DNA of 9,555 nt from positions 1-9,555 of the forward strand of contig CAKQZO010000056.1 in NCBI GenBank assembly GCA_934293835.1. The letters are read 5' to 3'. Positions 8,232 to 9,555 of this stretch are shown piece by piece. The translations under genes were made by a program, and so were the position numbers. Position 1 is the first letter of the stretch, and the number at the start of each line of letters is the position of its first letter. The notes under the pieces are model-generated. The model was not told the origin of the DNA and made no database searches. It saw only the letters and a list, made by a program, of their open reading frames with translations. This DNA comes from an uncultured Lacticaseibacillus sp. GTDB taxonomy: Bacteria; Bacillota; Bacilli; Lactobacillales; Lactobacillaceae.

Positions 8232-8260
8232 AGTTTAGCACGATTGTCGTGGCTTGTAAG
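8232..8260 (-). promoter_or_regulatory. Promoter of the D-2-hydroxyacid dehydrogenase gene
   Basis: On the minus strand, an extended -10 TGCTAAACT (8240 down to 8232) lies 17 bp from CTTACA (8260 to 8255, 4 of 6 matches to TTGACA). It predicts a leader of about 25-30 nt with the ribosome binding site at 8206-8212. Confidence 0.65.
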
Positions 8261-8286
8261 CGATTTTAACGAAATCTTTGCAACAC

Positions 8287-8315
8287 AAAAAAGGTCGCCA
8301 TGGGTGGTGGCGACC
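8287..8315 (-). terminator. Minus-strand rho-independent terminator
   Basis: GGTCGCCA (8293-8300) and TGGCGACC (8308-8315) form a perfect 8-bp stem with a 7-nt loop. The A-run at 8287-8292 gives TTTTTT after the stem on the minus strand. It lies upstream of the dehydrogenase promoter and would stop leftward transcripts from the intergenic region. No minus-strand gene there is evident, so its client is unknown. Confidence 0.75.
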
Positions 8316-8330
8316 AAGGAGTAAGGATTG

Positions 8331-8362
8331 GCCAGGCGGTGGGTAGCCACCTGGCGATTTTT
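8331..8362 (+). terminator. Plus-strand terminator-like hairpin without an evident upstream gene
   Basis: GCCAG (8331-8335) pairs with CTGGC (8351-8355), and GTGG (8339-8342) pairs with CCAC (8347-8350) around a GTAG loop. A 3-nt bulge interrupts the left arm, and GATTTTT (8356-8362) follows. This is a plausible plus-strand terminator, but no plus-strand gene or convincing promoter lies before it. The U-run could instead pair with AGTAAAAA at 8372-8379. Confidence 0.45.
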
Positions 8363-8378
8363 ACTTGGAGGAGTAAAA

Positions 8379-8417
8379 ATGAAAAAGTTGGGTATGGGTA
8401 TGGAAATGAGTGGGTAG
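8379..8417 (+). CDS. Possible 12-codon leader-like mini-ORF
   Basis: An ATG at 8379 follows GGAGG (8367-8371) with 7-nt spacing and opens a 12-codon frame, MKKLGMGMEMSG, ending at TAG. The ribosome binding site lies in the loop of TTTTTACT/AGTAAAAA (8358-8365/8372-8379). The second half of the frame overlaps the left arm and loop of the hairpin at 8398-8431. Four of the 12 residues are Met. This layout resembles a translated leader peptide, but no promoter for it is clear and the frame could be chance. No function is proposed. Confidence 0.2.
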   Translation: MKKLGMGMEMSG

Positions 8418-8431
8418 CTCGTTTCCATATT
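8398..8431. other. Hairpin overlapping the mini-ORF
   Basis: TGGAAATGAG (8401-8410) pairs with CTCGTTTCCA (8418-8427) through one G-U, and pairing extends outward to about 8398/8430. The loop is TGGGTAG. A short T-run (8430-8433) and AT-rich DNA follow, including TATAAT at 8437-8442. It might be a weak plus-strand terminator. Confidence 0.4.
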
Positions 8432-8507
8432 TTAAATATAATCGGAGAATGTGAAGAAAGTGTGACGTTGGGCAATAAATATTGGAAAAATCGTGCGACC
8501 AAATTAA

Positions 8508-8536
8508 TTGCATAATTGGTAGTTGATGCGTACACT
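8508..8536 (+). promoter_or_regulatory. Promoter of the YqkB-like protein gene
   Basis: TTGCAT (8508-8513) and TACACT (8531-8536) are exactly 17 bp apart, giving a leader of about 30 nt before the ATG at 8574. The -10 hexamer is identical to that of gltX. Confidence 0.65.
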
Positions 8537-8559
8537 GAAGTCGTTGAATGGTAACTTCA
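8536..8559. promoter_or_regulatory. Inverted repeat between the -10 box and ribosome binding site
   Basis: TGAAGT (8536-8541) and ACTTCA (8554-8559) are separated by 12 bp. They overlap the end of the -10 and abut AAAGGAGG (8559-8566). It could be an operator, or an RNA hairpin next to the ribosome binding site. It is short enough to arise by chance. Confidence 0.3.
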
Positions 8560-8573
8560 AAGGAGGAGATCGT

Positions 8574-8927
8574 ATGTCGATTCAATTTGATGCGCAAGCT
8601 GTTGAGAAGTTGACCCCACATCTCGGGGCTGATAAGCGGCTACTGTTGACGTTTGAAGATGGAGTTGGCCCGTATTCACAACACGCGATGATCCATATGC
8701 AGGTGCAATTCACGCTGAATGTGATCGCCAAAGATGCGCCGGCGGATGATTATGATGTTGATCTGCCAAGCAATCTCGGGCCGGTCGGCATCAAAGGGTA
8801 TTCGCAAGAAGACCTTGACCCGCACTTGAGCGTCCATTTTATTCCGAACATGAGTATCTTCACCCTCAGTGGGGATGGTGGCGACATCGATGATAACGTC
8901 GGTTTCATTGACTTTACTGAATCTTAA
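8574..8927 (+). CDS. Small protein of the HesB/YqkB-like 'iron-sulfur cluster biosynthesis' family, cysteine-free
   Basis: This 117-residue acidic protein resembles the lactobacillus proteins annotated as 'iron-sulfur cluster biosynthesis family' (PF01521/YqkB-like). The shared pattern is an N-terminal LLLTFEDGVGPYS segment, a middle LPSNLGPVGIKGYS segment and an acidic C-terminus. Unlike true A-type carriers, which bind clusters through three cysteines, this protein has no cysteine at all, so classical Fe-S scaffold activity is not expected. There is no signal peptide or membrane segment, so it is probably cytosolic. AAAGGAGGA (8559-8567) sets the start, 7 nt before the ATG. It has its own promoter. 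The GNAT gene follows after 74 bp with no clear terminator, so partial co-transcription is possible. Family assignment is from memory of similar proteins; function is unknown. Confidence 0.75.
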   Translation: MSIQFDAQAVEKLTPHLGADKRLLLTFEDGVGPYSQHAMIHMQVQFTLNVIAKDAPADDYDVDLPSNLGPVGIKGYSQEDLDPHLSVHFIPNMSIFTLSGDGGDIDDNVGFIDFTES

Positions 8928-8938
8928 TCGGCAGCACC

Positions 8939-8967
8939 GGATTCTCTCATCGAAACAAGGGTACAAT
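8939..8967 (+). promoter_or_regulatory. Possible promoter of the GNAT acetyltransferase gene
   Basis: A -10 TACAAT (8962-8967) in the context GGTACAATC lies about 35 bp before the GTG start. The -35 region at 17-bp spacing (GGATTC) does not match the consensus. Confidence 0.4.
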
Positions 8968-8990
8968 CATCGGTGATAAAAGATGATTGT
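8963..8990. promoter_or_regulatory. 9-bp inverted repeat over the GNAT -10 box, candidate operator
   Basis: ACAATCATC (8963-8971) and GATGATTGT (8982-8990) are perfect inverted copies 10 bp apart. The left arm covers most of the -10 hexamer and the right arm ends next to the ribosome binding site (TGAGG, 8990-8994). A protein bound here would block the promoter. In a readthrough RNA it would be a hairpin beside the ribosome binding site. Confidence 0.45.
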
Positions 8991-9001
8991 GAGGCAAGAT
9001 T

Positions 9002-9424
9002 GTGCAATACCGATTCGAATCAGGACTATCGATTCACGAAATTAAGAAGCTGTATGGCGCCGTGGGCTGGACGCATTACCTCAATGACATTGGCGAAACC
9101 GCCCGCGGCATCGCCAATTCGACGATGTTGACGGCGCGCACGGATGAAGGCGGGCTCGTCGGGGTCATCCGTGGTGTCTCTGACATGCACACCGTCTTGT
9201 TCATCCAAGACCTCGTGGTGTTGCCGGATTATCAGCATCAAGGCATCGGCCACGCGTTGCTCGATCAGTTCGACGAGTACTTCAAGCAGGTGAGCCGCAT
9301 CGTCGTCGTGACCGATGATCCCGACATGCAGGCATTCTTCACTGCCGCCGATTATATTCCCGAAAATGATACGGCGATCACGACCCTGATTCGGCCACGG
9401 CGATTGCTAGAACCCAAGTACTGA
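9002..9424 (+). CDS. GNAT-family N-acetyltransferase
   Basis: This is a cytosolic acyl-CoA-dependent acetyltransferase of the GNAT fold with 140 residues, a compact single-domain size. Motif A is clear: IQDLVVLPDYQHQGIGHALL (68-87) combines the beta4 strand with the QHQGIG pyrophosphate-binding loop (78-83). The IVVVTDDP segment (100-107) is the expected beta5 strand, and AFFTAADYIP (111-120) resembles the common 'FYxxxGF' element. The start is GTG at 9002, 7 nt after TGAGG; the nearby ATG at 8983 is out of frame. A strong terminator follows 14 bp after the stop. The acceptor substrate cannot be predicted. Confidence 0.9.
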   Translation: MQYRFESGLSIHEIKKLYGAVGWTHYLNDIGETARGIANSTMLTARTDEGGLVGVIRGVSDMHTVLFIQDLVVLPDYQHQGIGHALLDQFDEYFKQVSRIVVVTDDPDMQAFFTAADYIPENDTAITTLIRPRRLLEPKY

Positions 9425-9438
9425 GCACTCAAAACGCA

Positions 9439-9472
9439 CGGGGCTGTGACAAAAGTCACAGCCCCGGTTTTT
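9439..9472 (+). terminator. Strong rho-independent terminator after the GNAT gene
   Basis: A perfect 12-bp stem, CGGGGCTGTGAC (9439-9450) with GTCACAGCCCCG (9455-9466), closes an AAAA loop and is followed, after one G, by TTTTT (9468-9472). Confidence 0.93.
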
Positions 9473-9555
9473 GTACGTGAATATTCCGCTGATGTTACGT
9501 TCCAAAAGGCCGGTACTGAGCAGATAGCTACACCAGACACTAGGTCCAAAGTTCG
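9473..9555. other. 3' edge of the window, no feature seen
   Basis: These 83 bases after the terminator show no ribosome binding site, promoter or convincing reading frame. The only longer open frame (minus strand, 9352-9549) runs through the terminator and the GNAT gene and is not credible. Confidence 0.4.

Larger units (their letters stand above)
8200..8573. other. Divergent intergenic region, rich in hairpins
   Basis: These 374 bases separate the leftward dehydrogenase from the rightward small-protein gene. They hold the two outward promoters (8232-8260 minus, 8508-8536 plus) and, between them, four hairpins in about 140 bases: 8293-8315, 8331-8355, 8358-8379 and 8398-8431. From about 8377 to 8520 the DNA is clearly more AT-rich than the genes. 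A 71-codon open frame (8300-8515, plus) starts inside the first hairpin, lacks a ribosome binding site and resembles nothing I know, so I do not call it a gene. Confidence 0.6.

Noticed and set aside
7393..8238. 281-codon open frame antisense to the dehydrogenase gene
   Set aside because: Gly/Val/Asp/His-rich translation with no recognisable domain; a shadow of codon bias in the opposite gene.
8293..8362. Possible T-box element (GGGTGGTGGCGACC resembles the T-box core)
   Set aside because: There is no specifier stem or canonical terminator/antiterminator pair, the match is better explained by a simple hairpin, and the strand and gene context do not fit.
8300..8515. 71-codon plus-strand frame in the intergenic region
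   Set aside because: It starts inside a hairpin with no ribosome binding site and resembles no family known to me; kept only as a note.

Overview
The window reads as a chromosomal segment of a low-G+C-phylum (Bacillota) lactic acid bacterium with an unusually GC-rich genome. Nearly every gene has a strong AGGAGG-type ribosome binding site. The gene set (RadA, a YacL-type PIN/TRAM membrane protein, a GluRS without zinc-site cysteines, and a D-2-hydroxyisocaproate dehydrogenase very like the remembered Lacticaseibacillus casei enzyme) and the G/C-rich third codon positions fit a high-GC member of Lactobacillaceae, perhaps near Lacticaseibacillus. This placement is inference; no search was run.

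Left part (1-2698): radA and yacL form a co-directional pair 37 bp apart, closed by a rho-independent terminator. The first 78 bases hold the radA ribosome binding site and no convincing promoter, so radA is probably read from an upstream gene. Middle (2699-5929): an APC-superfamily amino acid permease with its own promoter is followed by gltX (glutamyl-tRNA synthetase). gltX has an extended -10 promoter and a TTG start, and ends in a 56-nt near-perfect palindrome that probably terminates transcription in both directions.

Right part (5930-9472): a zinc-type M20 amidohydrolase on the plus strand meets the D-2-hydroxyisocaproate dehydrogenase gene on the minus strand tail to tail, with 3 bp between them. 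A divergent intergenic region of about 370 bp follows, AT-rich in its right half and packed with hairpins: a minus-strand terminator, a plus-strand terminator-like hairpin, a hairpin with a Shine-Dalgarno sequence in its loop, and a 12-codon mini-ORF. Then come a small cysteine-free protein of the HesB/YqkB-like 'iron-sulfur cluster biosynthesis' family and a GNAT acetyltransferase, each with an inverted repeat near its -10 box, closed by a strong terminator.

The genes are mostly housekeeping: DNA recombination and repair, tRNA charging, amino acid uptake and amino acid/keto acid metabolism. I found no mobile element, CRISPR array, tRNA or rRNA gene, and no convincing new multi-gene system. 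The most unexplained sequence is the structured intergenic region at about 8287-8442.
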